64,000 nucleotides of DNA, taken from the NCBI GenBank assembly GCA_963705525.1, contig CAVPJW010000002.1, forward strand, positions 992,001 through 1,056,000. The letters are read 5' to 3'. A program made the translations under genes and the position numbers. Below the pieces are notes generated by a model, which worked only from the letters and a program-made list of their open reading frames with translations, was not told the DNA's origin and ran no database searches. Origin of the DNA: CAVPJW01 sp963705525 (GTDB lineage: Bacteria; Acidobacteriota; Vicinamibacteria; Vicinamibacterales; CAVPJW01). Positions within the stretch are counted from its first letter, which is position 1. Every line of letters starts with the position of its first letter. Below, piece after piece: positions 44,080 to 51,824 of the stretch.

Positions 44080-44255
44080 ATGCTCAGCGAGAATTGATGA
44101 TCATGGCGTGACCGGTCGGACCGGCGCCGAACCAGGCCGATAACAGCGTTGACCCTCGAGGTCGTTGTTCAATGATTGGCCCGCGGTGCGCGGATGCCCA
44201 TGATGGCCAGGCGCGGGAGCTCGCTCCACCCAAGGCCGCCTATATGACTGCATCC
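44080..44255 (+). ncRNA. Candidate bridge/seekRNA of the second IS1111-type element
   Basis: The region shares with the first element the outer pairing ATCATGG (44100-44106) and CCATGAT (44198-44204), the ACCGGTCGGACCGG hairpin, the GCCGATAAC block and the terminal GACTGCA. The variable loop reads CAATGAT at 44170-44176, identical to this element's own left junction (42916-42922) and different from the other element's loop. Confidence 0.72.
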
Positions 44256-44330
44256 GATTTCGATCACCTCACGGTCGTCGCTTCTTCGCTGACTTCCGGG
44301 AGGAGTCCATATAACGCGTGTTAGGCTGCG

Positions 44331-44351
44331 GTAGCACTAATATGCTACTAT
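44331..44351 (+). promoter_or_regulatory. Operator palindrome and -10 box of the toxin-antitoxin pair
   Basis: GTAGCA-CTAATA-TGCTAC (44331-44348) is a palindrome directly after the attC core, a likely antitoxin operator. TACTAT (44346-44351) fits a -10 box only six bases before ATG 44358, so the mRNA may be leaderless. The -35 is not clear. Confidence 0.5.
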
Positions 44352-44357
44352 GCTGAC

Positions 44358-44585
44358 ATGACCAAGGAAGTGACCCTCCGCCAGGCCGGCGGCTCGGTGA
44401 GTGCCACGCTCCCCAAGGACATGGCCGACCGCCTGCGGTTGGAGGCTGGCGACCGGGTGCTGGCGGTGGAAACAGACCGCGGAATTCTGCTGACACCCTA
44501 CGACCCTGACGCCGAACGTGCGTTGAGGGTGGCCGCCAAGGCTGCGAAGAAGTACCGGAACGCCCTTCGAGAGTTGGCGAAGTAG
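44358..44585 (+). CDS. AbrB/SpoVT-type antitoxin (cassette gene)
   Basis: The 75-residue protein begins TKEVTLRQAGGSVSATLPKDMADRLRLEAGDRVLAV (shown in part), a swapped-hairpin AbrB/MazE-like DNA-binding domain. A C-terminal helix (ERALRVAAKAAKKYRNAL) probably wraps and neutralises the toxin. It is transcribed on the plus strand, opposite to nearly all other cassette genes, from its own promoter. The toxin gene starts four bases after its stop. Confidence 0.88.
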   Translation: MTKEVTLRQAGGSVSATLPKDMADRLRLEAGDRVLAVETDRGILLTPYDPDAERALRVAAKAAKKYRNALRELAK

Positions 44586-44588
44586 CCG

Positions 44589-44990
44589 GTGGCCAAGCGC
44601 CGTCCCGAGCCCAAGTGGCTCAGCCGTGTCATCATCGACGCCATTCAGAACGACCAAATACGAGAACACGGGGGGCTGCCTGGGATTCGGGACGAGAATG
44701 TTCTTGAATCCGCGCTGGCGCGACCCCAGCAGAAGTGGCATTACGAACAACCAGACGTTGCCACTTTGGCCGCCGCTTACGGCTTTGGACTCGTGAGGAA
44801 CCACCCCTACCGGGACGGGAACAAGCGCATTGGATTCTTGGCCATGATCACATTCTTAGGCTTGAATGGCCAGGCATTCGACGCCACCGATGCCGAAGTT
44901 GTCGCTGAAATACTAGCGCTTGCGGATGGACGTCTCTCAGAAGCTGAACTTGCCACGTGGATCCGCAACCACTGCTCCAAGCCTAAGTGA
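44589..44990 (+). CDS. Doc/Fic-type death-on-curing toxin (cassette gene)
   Basis: The 133-residue protein contains the Fic signature HPYRDGNKRIGF and the Doc-like N-terminus GGLPGIRDENVLESALARPQ. Doc toxins phosphorylate elongation factor Tu; other Fic proteins AMPylate targets. It starts with GTG. It pairs with the AbrB-type antitoxin, and such pairs are known to stabilise large cassette arrays. It is followed by an attC. Confidence 0.9.
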   Translation: MAKRRPEPKWLSRVIIDAIQNDQIREHGGLPGIRDENVLESALARPQQKWHYEQPDVATLAAAYGFGLVRNHPYRDGNKRIGFLAMITFLGLNGQAFDATDAEVVAEILALADGRLSEAELATWIRNHCSKPK

Positions 44991-44995
44991 GGGCA

Positions 44996-45079
44996 GTCTA
45001 ACGTTCGAAATGAGCCGCGCTTCTCGGCGACATGATCGCACGGACCGGAAGAAGCGTCGGCTCCATTTCGGTGTTAGCT
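44996..45079 (-). repeat. attC site
   Basis: An 84-bp element from GTCTAAC (44996-45002) to GTTAGCT (45073-45079). Arms CGAAATGAGCCGCGCTTCT and AGAAGCGTCGGCTCCATTTCG mirror each other closely. The GIY-YIG-like gene uses a TAA stop (45074-45076) inside the right core. Confidence 0.85.
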
Positions 45080-45574
45080 GTCGTGTGGTTTCACGGGCTC
45101 TTTGATATTGCCGCGTTTCCCTTTTGGCGATCTCTTCATGTCGTTGAACTCCGGCAACCTTGCGTGAAGTTCAACGTAACGGGCAAAGCACTGGTATTCC
45201 CGCTGTGCGACCCGACCCATCGCGAGCAGGTCGCCTGGAGACTTGCGGTTAACGTCGCACGGCTCAGGCCAGACAGACACGTACAGCTTGACCCCGAGAG
45301 CTTTCGGATCGGGATGCTTGTTCCGAAAACGCTCGGCGCCCCCATGCCCTGAACGACCTCGAATCGAGTCGTCGAACTGCTTCAAGCGCGCCTTTAAGCC
45401 GCCAGCGGAATTCGACATCCCAAAGTAGACGATCTTCGCGATCCAATCGAATGCCAAGCCGTGTAGGGATTGATCGGTGACAGCGAGGGCATACACGCCC
45501 GGAAACGCGAGGCCGTCCAGCGAATTCCGCTTTGGCCAAGATGCCCATTGAGAGAATCTACACGTTTGGTTCAT
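45074..45574 (-). CDS. GIY-YIG-like nuclease-fold protein (cassette gene)
   Basis: The 166-residue protein has GVYALAV and IVYFGMSNSAGGLKARLKQF in the order and spacing of the GIY and YIG strands of that nuclease fold. The canonical second motif is changed to YFG and the metal-binding Glu is not obvious, so activity is uncertain. Its stop codon is provided by the neighbouring attC core. Confidence 0.5.
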   Translation of the reverse strand: MNQTCRFSQWASWPKRNSLDGLAFPGVYALAVTDQSLHGLAFDWIAKIVYFGMSNSAGGLKARLKQFDDSIRGRSGHGGAERFRNKHPDPKALGVKLYVSVWPEPCDVNRKSPGDLLAMGRVAQREYQCFARYVELHARLPEFNDMKRSPKGKRGNIKEPVKPHDS

Positions 45575-45586
45575 TTCGGATACGAC

Positions 45587-45659
45587 AGCTAACGTTCGGC
45601 TTCAGCCGAGGCGGCCCATGATCACACCGGCCGCCGTCGGCTGCAAGGCGGTGTTATGC
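45587..45659 (-). repeat. attC site
   Basis: A 73-bp element from AGCTAAC (45587-45593) to GTTATGC (45653-45659). It has the recurrent arms GGCTTCAGCCGAGGCGGCC and GGCCGCCGTCGGCTGCAAG (imperfect palindrome). Confidence 0.85.
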
Positions 45660-45661
45660 AG

Positions 45662-46267
45662 TCAGCCGCCGTACTTGTAGAGGCGCGCTTCCTGGTACTC
45701 CTTGTGAGCGATGAACAACGTCCGTTCGATGTCTCGAGCGCTCACCCGAAGCTTCTTGGCGAAGTACCGAAGAACCATCAAGAATTGGTACCAGTTCTTG
45801 AAGTTGAATCCAACGCCGTCGGCGTTCTTGGTGACTGTACCTACTTCATGCAGGAGCTGCCACACCCGGATGTCGATCACGCCGTAACGTTTCGGATCGA
45901 GCAACATGAGAATGGCTGACACCATAGGCACAGAGACGCCCCTCAACTGGCGCAATGCCTCAAGCCGCCGCTGCTCGCTCCGCGTGCCCAAAGCTTCTCG
46001 AGTGGCCGCGCGAACGCGCGCTGGCGAGTTGGATCGGATGTATTGAATAGCGCGAGGTGATTTCCAATAGCACACCGCCGCCAACTCTGAAGGAGTGATC
46101 CAGCCCCTCTTCTTGGCCGAACGTAGCCGGTGGATGAGATCCGTGGCGGAGTCCTCCTCGTCGACTGAGAGGTGCTTGCGAATGAGGGGCTCCAATCGTG
46201 AGTACGGGAGTTTCTTCAGAACGCGGATCTCCGCGCGCACTTGCTCGAGAAGACGGGGCGGCGTCAT
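45662..46267 (-). CDS. Helix-hairpin-helix-like protein fused in frame to the first 15 codons of an integron integrase
   Basis: From ATG 46267 the 201-residue ORF begins MTPPRLLEQVRAEIR, identical to the IntI start at 50548. At the repeat border (46222) it passes in frame into an unrelated protein starting LKKLPYSRLEPLIRKHL. The part LRGVSVPMVSAILMLLDPKRYGVIDIRVWQ (shown in part) resembles helix-hairpin-helix/DNA-glycosylase-like folds. The native gene is probably a cassette passenger whose own start was lost. The fusion could use the integrase promoter. Confidence 0.6.
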   Translation of the reverse strand: MTPPRLLEQVRAEIRVLKKLPYSRLEPLIRKHLSVDEEDSATDLIHRLRSAKKRGWITPSELAAVCYWKSPRAIQYIRSNSPARVRAATREALGTRSEQRRLEALRQLRGVSVPMVSAILMLLDPKRYGVIDIRVWQLLHEVGTVTKNADGVGFNFKNWYQFLMVLRYFAKKLRVSARDIERTLFIAHKEYQEARLYKYGG

Positions 46268-46571
46268 GGCAATCCCTCGCGACGACGATGCCATCGTCGT
46301 CAGCAAACGGGTCAACCTGGAGGTGGGGGGCAGCGCGGAACCTGAGGCCTTGGAACTCTTCGGGGAGCGCCGCAAAGTTGCAGCCTCGTTGCACGCGTAT
46401 CGCCAACCGATGTATCGTCAAGCCGATCCGTCGGTCGGGTCGCCGCTCCGAACACGGTGCGCTGAGAGCGGTTACCGCGAATCGTTCATGCCGGTCGCGG
46501 GCTTAGCATAGTGGTAATGCCCTGGCTTCCCAAGCCAGTTAGACGGGTTCGATCCCCGTAGCCCGCTCCAC
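46222..46571 (+). repeat. 350-bp direct repeat, left copy (integrase 5' end plus tRNA-Gly)
   Basis: Positions 46222-46571 appear identical to 50503-50852 (offset 4281). The unit spans 15 codons of integron integrase (minus), about 230 bases of upstream region and the complete tRNA-Gly. Sequences outside both ends differ, so the borders are sharp. Confidence 0.93.
46497..46570 (+). tRNA. tRNA-Gly (CCC), left copy
   Basis: A 74-nt cloverleaf with encoded CCA. The acceptor GCGGGCT pairs with AGCCCGC, the anticodon arm is CTGGC-TTCCCAA-GCCAG (anticodon CCC), and the T arm is ACGGG-TTCGATC-CCCGT. It appears intact and is identical to the copy at 50778. Confidence 0.95.
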
Positions 46572-46620
46572 TAACTGTCGACGAATAAATCACTTCCAGC
46601 CCTGGCCGATCGCGTCTCCG

Positions 46621-47715
46621 TTATGTCTCCACACTTTGCGCGACCTTGAGATCGACGAGTCGCCCGTCCAGTAACCGAATCGCATCTTCGGTCGCCGCCG
46701 GGCTCAGGTGCATGTAGCGCTGCGTCGTGGACAGATCCGCATGGCCGGCCAGCTCCTGGATGGCGCGCGCCGGCGCGCCCTTCATCGCGAGATGCGAGCA
46801 GAAGCTGTGACGCAACACGTGCACACCCGCGTTGGGCAAGCCCGCGACTCGTTGCGCGCCACGGATCGCCTTGATGACCTGATCCCGTGTGATGGACGTC
46901 CCATCGACCGCACAGAGGACTCGCGGCGATCGGAGATGCCGAGACGTCTTCAGCGCAGTCGTCAGACGATGCGTCATGGGCAGCCGACGAGCTCGGCCGC
47001 CTTTCGGCACGGTCACGTGACCACGCCAATCAGACCGCTGGACGGTGAGCCGTCGTGCCTGGAGGTCCACGTCGCCCCATTCGAGAGCCACGATTTCCCC
47101 AAGCCGAAGGCCCGCTTCCCCACCCAACAGCACCATGAGATATGCGTCCGCGCTTCGCTTCTCCGCGACCGTCAACAACCGCTCGTACTCATCAAAGTCG
47201 TGGAAGCCCATCGTCTTTTTGGGATTGGCCAGCAACTTGATGCTGCACGGCAGCCTGTCGAGCTCGCCCCACTCCACCGCTTTTTTCAACAGAGTGCTCA
47301 ACACAGTCAGCACGTTGTTGACCGTCTTCGGCGCCCGCTGCGCCAGGGCCAGCTTCAGCTTCTGGATTTGTTCGTTGGTAATCGCATCGAGGCGCTTCGC
47401 ACCGAGTACCGGGACGAGGTGCCATTTCAGAATGGACTCGGTCGCGGCAATCCCGCTCGGCTTGTGACGGTTCGCTCGCGCGTGCCCGTCGACGAATCTC
47501 GGCGCGAACGTTTCCAGCGTAAGCACCTCCTTCTTAGGCGTGGGCGGGCCGTGTTGCAGCAGGTGCCGCTCGCGGTCATCACCCCAGCGTCGAGCCGCTG
47601 ATTTCGAGGAATGGGACACTCGCTTCCGCTCTCGATGTCGCGACCCGTCTGGCAGCGGGAGGCTGATGTCGACCTCCCAGCCACCTCTCTTGTACGATCT
47701 GACCTTGACGCTCAT
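46621..47715 (-). CDS. Phage/island-type tyrosine recombinase (integrase)
   Basis: The 364-residue protein has an N-terminal AP2-like/SAM-like part (SVKVRSYKRGGWEVDI, TLETFAPRFVDGH). The catalytic domain contains Arg in GGEAGLRLGEIVALEW, HVLRHSFCSHLAMKG (H-x2-R), GHADLSTTQRYMH with the final His and the nucleophilic Tyr. It is intact and ends 51 bases from tRNA-Gly, the typical position for an island integrase using a tRNA as target. It is not an integron integrase, because the extra IntI patch is absent. Confidence 0.92.
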   Translation of the reverse strand: MSVKVRSYKRGGWEVDISLPLPDGSRHRERKRVSHSSKSAARRWGDDRERHLLQHGPPTPKKEVLTLETFAPRFVDGHARANRHKPSGIAATESILKWHLVPVLGAKRLDAITNEQIQKLKLALAQRAPKTVNNVLTVLSTLLKKAVEWGELDRLPCSIKLLANPKKTMGFHDFDEYERLLTVAEKRSADAYLMVLLGGEAGLRLGEIVALEWGDVDLQARRLTVQRSDWRGHVTVPKGGRARRLPMTHRLTTALKTSRHLRSPRVLCAVDGTSITRDQVIKAIRGAQRVAGLPNAGVHVLRHSFCSHLAMKGAPARAIQELAGHADLSTTQRYMHLSPAATEDAIRLLDGRLVDLKVAQSVET

Positions 47716-47721
47716 CGCCGT

Positions 47722-47928
47722 TTACTCCTTCGGCGATGGCGCGCGCTCTTGGTGGAGCCAGTGTAGCAGGTCAGTCGAGCGAAACAGCAGACGGCGACCG
47801 ATGCGCGTGACGCCTGGGAGCTGGCGACGTTCGACCATCGCGTAGATCGCTTTACGTGTCGTGCGGAGCAAGGTCGCGGCCTCGTCGACGGTGAGCAACA
47901 CGGGCAAGCGGACATCGCTGGTGATCAT
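47722..47928 (-). CDS. Excisionase-like helix-turn-helix protein
   Basis: The 68-residue protein has LLTVDEAATLLRTTRKAIYAMVERRQLPGVTRIGRR (shown in part), the MerR-like winged helix of the helix-turn-helix_17/excisionase family. It lies six bases upstream of the integrase gene in the same direction, so the pair is probably an int-xis operon controlling excision. ATG 47928 was chosen; a longer frame upstream has no family match. Confidence 0.82.
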   Translation of the reverse strand: MITSDVRLPVLLTVDEAATLLRTTRKAIYAMVERRQLPGVTRIGRRLLFRSTDLLHWLHQERAPSPKE

Positions 47929-48954
47929 CGGTCTTGGTCCGGCTGATTCCCCGTCGTGAGCGGCAAGTAGCACGTGCCCTGGCCTCGACAAACGGGGCAT
48001 GCTCTCGGAACTTGTCGGCTGATCATCTCGAGGCTTGGCGTTTCGACTTGTCGATTAATCAGGTGACTCACCTTCGAATCAGCAAGTCGGATGAGGGCCG
48101 GTGGACGCTGTGCGAAACCGTCGGCGAGGCATGCAGCGGCGCGGGTCGCTGCGGTTTTGCAAGGACCTCGTGGACGCGCCCTGTGCGTCCACAGGTCCGG
48201 CGGCGTCCACCGGCTGCAATGCACGACGGACCACCAGAGCGGCTGGGATCGGCCGCAGGCTGGAGGATCATTTTGATGCTGGTGGATCATTTTGATTGAC
48301 CGATCGGAGATCACGATTTCTGCATCGCCCTCCACTCGTGACTACTGATCTGAGCAAACGCTGAATGAAAATCGCTGGGCGAATCGATTTCGAGACGCTG
48401 GCGGCAAGCAACCCTTCAGGCGGAGCTTCATGAAGACAAGATGCTTGCCAAGAAATCGAGTTGCCGAAGGGCGTCTTGCGATCTTGGCTCGGGTCCGCCT
48501 GTCAATGAGCCGCGGGATGTGTCGCGTTGACCTTCTCAGCACTGGTCAGTGAGACTTGTCGGGGAGTGTTGGTGCAGAAGCAGTTCGTGACCACTACAAG
48601 CGCGGAACCGCCGCTCCATTCGGACACGACCTGAGCACGGGCATCTGCGCAACTCTTACCGACTCAACAGGTTGCTCTTCAGAAGCGTGAGGCTTCTTTC
48701 CAGAAGCCTGCGGTATCGTCGCCGCGCGGCTCCATTGCGTGGTTAGACTGCGCCACCCATGCTCGGCCGATCGCCGCAGAGTCGTGGACTTCGCCGTGAT
48801 GCCGAACGGGCCGCGATGCCTCCGTGGTTCGACCGACCTCGCCGCCGACTTCAACGCCTCTGCCCACTGAGCCGCGCGCGACAGCTACCCAAGCCCGGCC
48901 CGCTCATGCTGACTCCCGAGCAGCACGCCCGCCCGAGAGATCCGGGTCTGATGT
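47929..48954. other. About 1 kb without a supported gene
   Basis: Several short frames exist, but none shows a recognisable protein. GGATCATTTTGAT occurs twice close together (48268-48280 and about 48286-48297), resembling IS-end multiple repeats but without a transposase. GTTAGAC occurs alone at 48742-48748. The stretch looks like decayed island DNA. Confidence 0.5.
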
Positions 48955-49475
48955 GGCCATGGAACAGCATGTGGCGGCTCAACCAGACCAGCCGAGAGCG
49001 GCGTGCTGTTTCTCTACGCGCGGCGCCGCGTCAAATTCGGCGTGGTCGAGGCTGCGCGGGCGCCGATGCCGTCGAAGCTGCCGATGAAGCTCGAGCCCTT
49101 CGGATACACGGCAGGTGCTGGATCAGTTAACCGGCGTGCCGCGGATCGTGGCGACGCTGCTCTATGGTGCCGGGCTGCGTCTGCAGGAATGCCTGGAGCT
49201 TCGGGTGAAGGATCTCGATTTCGAGCGGCGGGAGATCACCGTACGGCTGGGCAAGGGGCAGAAGGATCGGCGGGTGATGCTGCCCGACGTGTTGCGGGAA
49301 GTGCTCAACCGGCATCTCGAAGGTGCGTCGGCTCCATCATGCCGATCTCGCGGCCGGGTTCGGCCGGGTCGGGTTGCCTGGAGCACTCGAACGGAAATAT
49401 CCGAGTGCGTCCACTGACTGGCCGTGGCAGTTCGTGTTTCCGGCCGGGCAAGACACGAATCAAGGCTTGAGATCT
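48955..49475 (+). pseudogene. intI: Integron integrase remnant, plus strand
   Basis: Fragments in shifting frames match IntI: AMEQHVAA at 48958, then a degraded SGVLFLYRRAL-like part. A good block follows at 49115-49325 (LDQLTGVPRIVATLLYGAGLRLQECLELR, shown in part, with the catalytic Arg; then LGKGQKDRRVMLPDVLREVL). Last comes RRLHHADLAAGFGRVGLPGALERKYPSA, which belongs to the IntI-specific insertion. The N-terminal 60 or so residues and the catalytic C-terminus with His and Tyr are missing, so it cannot be active. Its strand is the one expected for the integrase of the minus-oriented cassette array. Confidence 0.87.
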
Positions 49476-49904
49476 GCGACGACGAACGGCAGCGATGTAG
49501 TTATGACGAACAAGATGGCGCGTCTATTCAATTGTGGCCGTCTGCATAATTAATCACTCGAGTCAGCGTATAGTCAAGTGCAAACAATGCATCAGCAGGG
49601 CGCAGAGCTTGTGCGCGGTGCACATCTTCACATCATCCGGAGTTCTCGGCGCCGTCTAACTAGTATTGGAGTAGACCGCTGACATCCTCTCGCAATGATA
49701 CGTCGCGCGAAAAAAGGTGGCAGTCAGTCTTCATCCCACTGTCGGCACGCATATTAGCACCGGCTCGGACAGAATCCAGGCCGTAGAAATACTTGCAGAA
49801 ATGCGGATCATTGCGAGGCGCTCGCAAGTAAACGTATTGGGCTGCCGAGGGAGGGCATCGTTTCATTGCGAACGAGCCCAGCGTAAACAGGCCCACCACC
49901 GGTC
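49476..49904. other. Gene-free stretch between the two integrase remnants
   Basis: No ORF with family features is seen. An isolated GTCTAAC-type box occurs at 49651-49657 without a partner. Local AT content is higher than around it. It probably represents the decayed junction between two tail-to-tail integron platforms. Confidence 0.45.
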
Positions 49905-50548
49905 GATGGGGCTCTTGACGCCCGGCCCGCCGCGATTCAACACGTGCGTATAGATCATCGATCGTACTGACGTTGGCATGGCCAAGGAGTTCCTGGACCG
50001 TGCGGATGTCATATCCGCTTTCGAGCAAGTGGGTGGCAACATGACCCGCCGATCCTTCTGTCCCTTCCCCCGCCGTACCGGTGATCTCGCCCCGCTCGAA
50101 ATCGAGATCCTTTGCTCGCAGCTCGAGGCAATCCTGCAGTCGGAGCCCGGCACCGTAGAGGAGCGTCGCCACGATCCGCGGCACGCCGGTTAACTGATCC
50201 AGCACCTGCCGTGTCTCCGAAGGGCTGAGCACGACTGGCACGTTCGACGGCATCCGCGCCCGCGGCAGCAGCTCGACCACGCCGACCTCCTGACGGCAGC
50301 ACGGCGCGATAGAGAAACAGCACGCCGCTCAACGCCTGGTTCTGCGTCGAGGCCGCCACGTGCTGTTCCACGGCCAGCCAGGTGAGAAACGCGGAGATCT
50401 CCGGGGCGCCGAGTTCGCGGGGATGCCGTCGCCCGTGGAACACGATGAACCGCCGGATCCAATGGACATAGGCGTCCTCGGTCCGCCGGCTGTAGTGCCG
50501 CGCGCGGATCTCCGCGCGCACTTGCTCGAGAAGACGGGGCGGCGTCAT
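49905..50548 (-). pseudogene. intI: Integron integrase remnant, minus strand, frameshifted and internally deleted
   Basis: From ATG 50548 about 85 residues are clear IntI (RHYSRRTEDAYVHWIRRFIVFHGRRHPREL, shown in part; AVEQHVAASTQNQALSGVLF). The frame then shifts (VELLPRARMPSNVPVVLSPSE, LYGAGLRLQDCLELR), shifts again, and jumps from KGQKDRRVMLP straight to THLLESGYDIRTVQELLGHANVST and YTHVLNRGGPGVKSP. The jump deletes about 80 residues, including the IntI-specific patch and the H-x2-R box. It is inactive but well preserved at both ends. Its first 15 codons lie in the 350-bp repeat. Confidence 0.9.
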
Positions 50549-50852
50549 GGCAATCCCTCGCGACGACGATGCCATCGTCGTCAGCAAACGGGTCAACCTG
50601 GAGGTGGGGGGCAGCGCGGAACCTGAGGCCTTGGAACTCTTCGGGGAGCGCCGCAAAGTTGCAGCCTCGTTGCACGCGTATCGCCAACCGATGTATCGTC
50701 AAGCCGATCCGTCGGTCGGGTCGCCGCTCCGAACACGGTGCGCTGAGAGCGGTTACCGCGAATCGTTCATGCCGGTCGCGGGCTTAGCATAGTGGTAATG
50801 CCCTGGCTTCCCAAGCCAGTTAGACGGGTTCGATCCCCGTAGCCCGCTCCAC
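50503..50852 (+). repeat. 350-bp direct repeat, right copy (integrase 5' end plus tRNA-Gly)
   Basis: Identical to 46222-46571. Here the integrase codons continue into the rest of intI, so this copy is in its original context. The downstream neighbour begins CTAACGAG and contains the palindrome AGCCGAGGCCTCGGCT. Confidence 0.93.
50778..50851 (+). tRNA. tRNA-Gly (CCC), right copy
   Basis: Same 74-nt cloverleaf with CCA as at 46497. Both copies look functional, giving two identical tRNA-Gly(CCC) genes 4281 bases apart. Confidence 0.95.
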
Positions 50853-50902
50853 CTAACGAGTTCTCGGGCATGAGCCGAGGCCTCGGCTTCAGAGACAGGA
50901 AT

Positions 50903-51805
50903 GTGAGAAGGATCGGTATCATTGGCGTTCCGTCCAGTGCAGGGGCTAGACAAACTGGACAAGAACGAGCTCCTCAGTCATTTCGCCAGGCAGGCCTCAT
51001 TGAACATCTCCATTCGTTAGGCTTGGAAGTGCGTGACTTCGGCGACCAGCCCGAAGTCACATTTCAAGCCGATCAGCGATATCCCAAGGCTCAAAATCTT
51101 CAACGTGTTGTCGAAGTAGCCAAGCGCGTCGCTGAGCAGGTAGAAGATGCGGTGCGCGACAATGCCCTCCCTATTGTTCTCGGTGGGGACTGCACGATTA
51201 CACTGGGTGTTCTTGCTGGACTGATACGTCATACGCCGAAAATTGGACTGATCTACTTCGATGGCGATCTCGACTTGAACACACCTGATACGACGCCTTC
51301 CGGTATCTTTGATGGCATGGTCATAGCCCATATGACTGGCAAAGGCGTTGATGCGCTTGCGCGTGTAGGCCCACGATATCCACTCATGGCAGAAGAGGAT
51401 ATCGCACTGTTTGGCTACAACCCTGACGCCGGGTCGATAGATGCGGTGGAGGTCGAGGTATTACGGCAGACCAAAATGAGAAGCTACCCCGTATCTCAAA
51501 TTCGAGGGAACGCCAAGGAATCGGCGATGGGGGCCCTGACTCAACTTGAAAACAAGGTGGATTCCATTCTTGTTCATTTCGACGTGGACGTCATCGACTT
51601 CGACGATTTTCCTGCGGCAGATGTGCCTCATTCTCAAGGGTTGAGTTTCAACGAGGCGATGAGTGCGCTCGAAGTATTCATGGGCAGCCGCAAGTTGGTG
51701 GCGCTTGTTGTTACCGAATTCAACGCTTACCGTGACGCGGACGGTGCGCTTGCCAAGCGGTTTGTCGAGGCTGTTGCGCAAGCACTGGAAGAAAGCGGTG
51801 ATTGA
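50903..51805 (+). CDS. Arginase/agmatinase-fold protein with altered metal ligands
   Basis: The 300-residue protein (GTG 50903 after ACAGGAAT; ATG 50870 is an alternative) has the ureohydrolase fold: IGIIGVPSSAGARQTG, PIVLGGDCTITLG, YFDGDLDLNTPDTTPSG and HFDVDVIDFDDFPAADVP. In true arginases the first motif is GGDH and the second DAHxD. Here they are GGDC and DGDLD, so two His ligands are replaced, and hydrolytic activity on guanidines is doubtful. Its DNA is visibly AT-richer than neighbouring genes and it starts 51 bases after tRNA-Gly, suggesting acquisition with the island. Confidence 0.8.
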   Translation: MRRIGIIGVPSSAGARQTGQERAPQSFRQAGLIEHLHSLGLEVRDFGDQPEVTFQADQRYPKAQNLQRVVEVAKRVAEQVEDAVRDNALPIVLGGDCTITLGVLAGLIRHTPKIGLIYFDGDLDLNTPDTTPSGIFDGMVIAHMTGKGVDALARVGPRYPLMAEEDIALFGYNPDAGSIDAVEVEVLRQTKMRSYPVSQIRGNAKESAMGALTQLENKVDSILVHFDVDVIDFDDFPAADVPHSQGLSFNEAMSALEVFMGSRKLVALVVTEFNAYRDADGALAKRFVEAVAQALEESGD

Positions 51806-51824
51806 ATCTGGCGAAGGAACATCG

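Larger units (their letters stand above)
42920..44313 (+). mobile_element. Second IS1111-type element inserted in an attC site
   Basis: The element is about 1.4 kb with 14-bp perfect subterminal inverted repeats: TGGACTCCTCCCGG (42927-42940) and CCGGGAGGAGTCCA (44296-44309). It is related to but clearly diverged from the element at 33.6 kb. It sits in the same orientation and at the equivalent place of an attC. The transposase carries a frameshift. A conserved structured region lies between the transposase end and the right repeat. Confidence 0.85.

Noticed and set aside
46538..46546. Integron attI point at GTTAGAC within tRNA-Gly
   Set aside because: The heptamer belongs to the normal variable loop and T stem of the tRNA. 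No cassette junction occurs there in either copy.
48268..48297. Insertion-sequence end with repeated GGATCATTTTGAT
   Set aside because: Only two short repeats and no transposase or opposite end were found.
48679..48867. Small minus-strand ORF upstream of the intI remnant
   Set aside because: No protein features, and the surrounding DNA is decayed.
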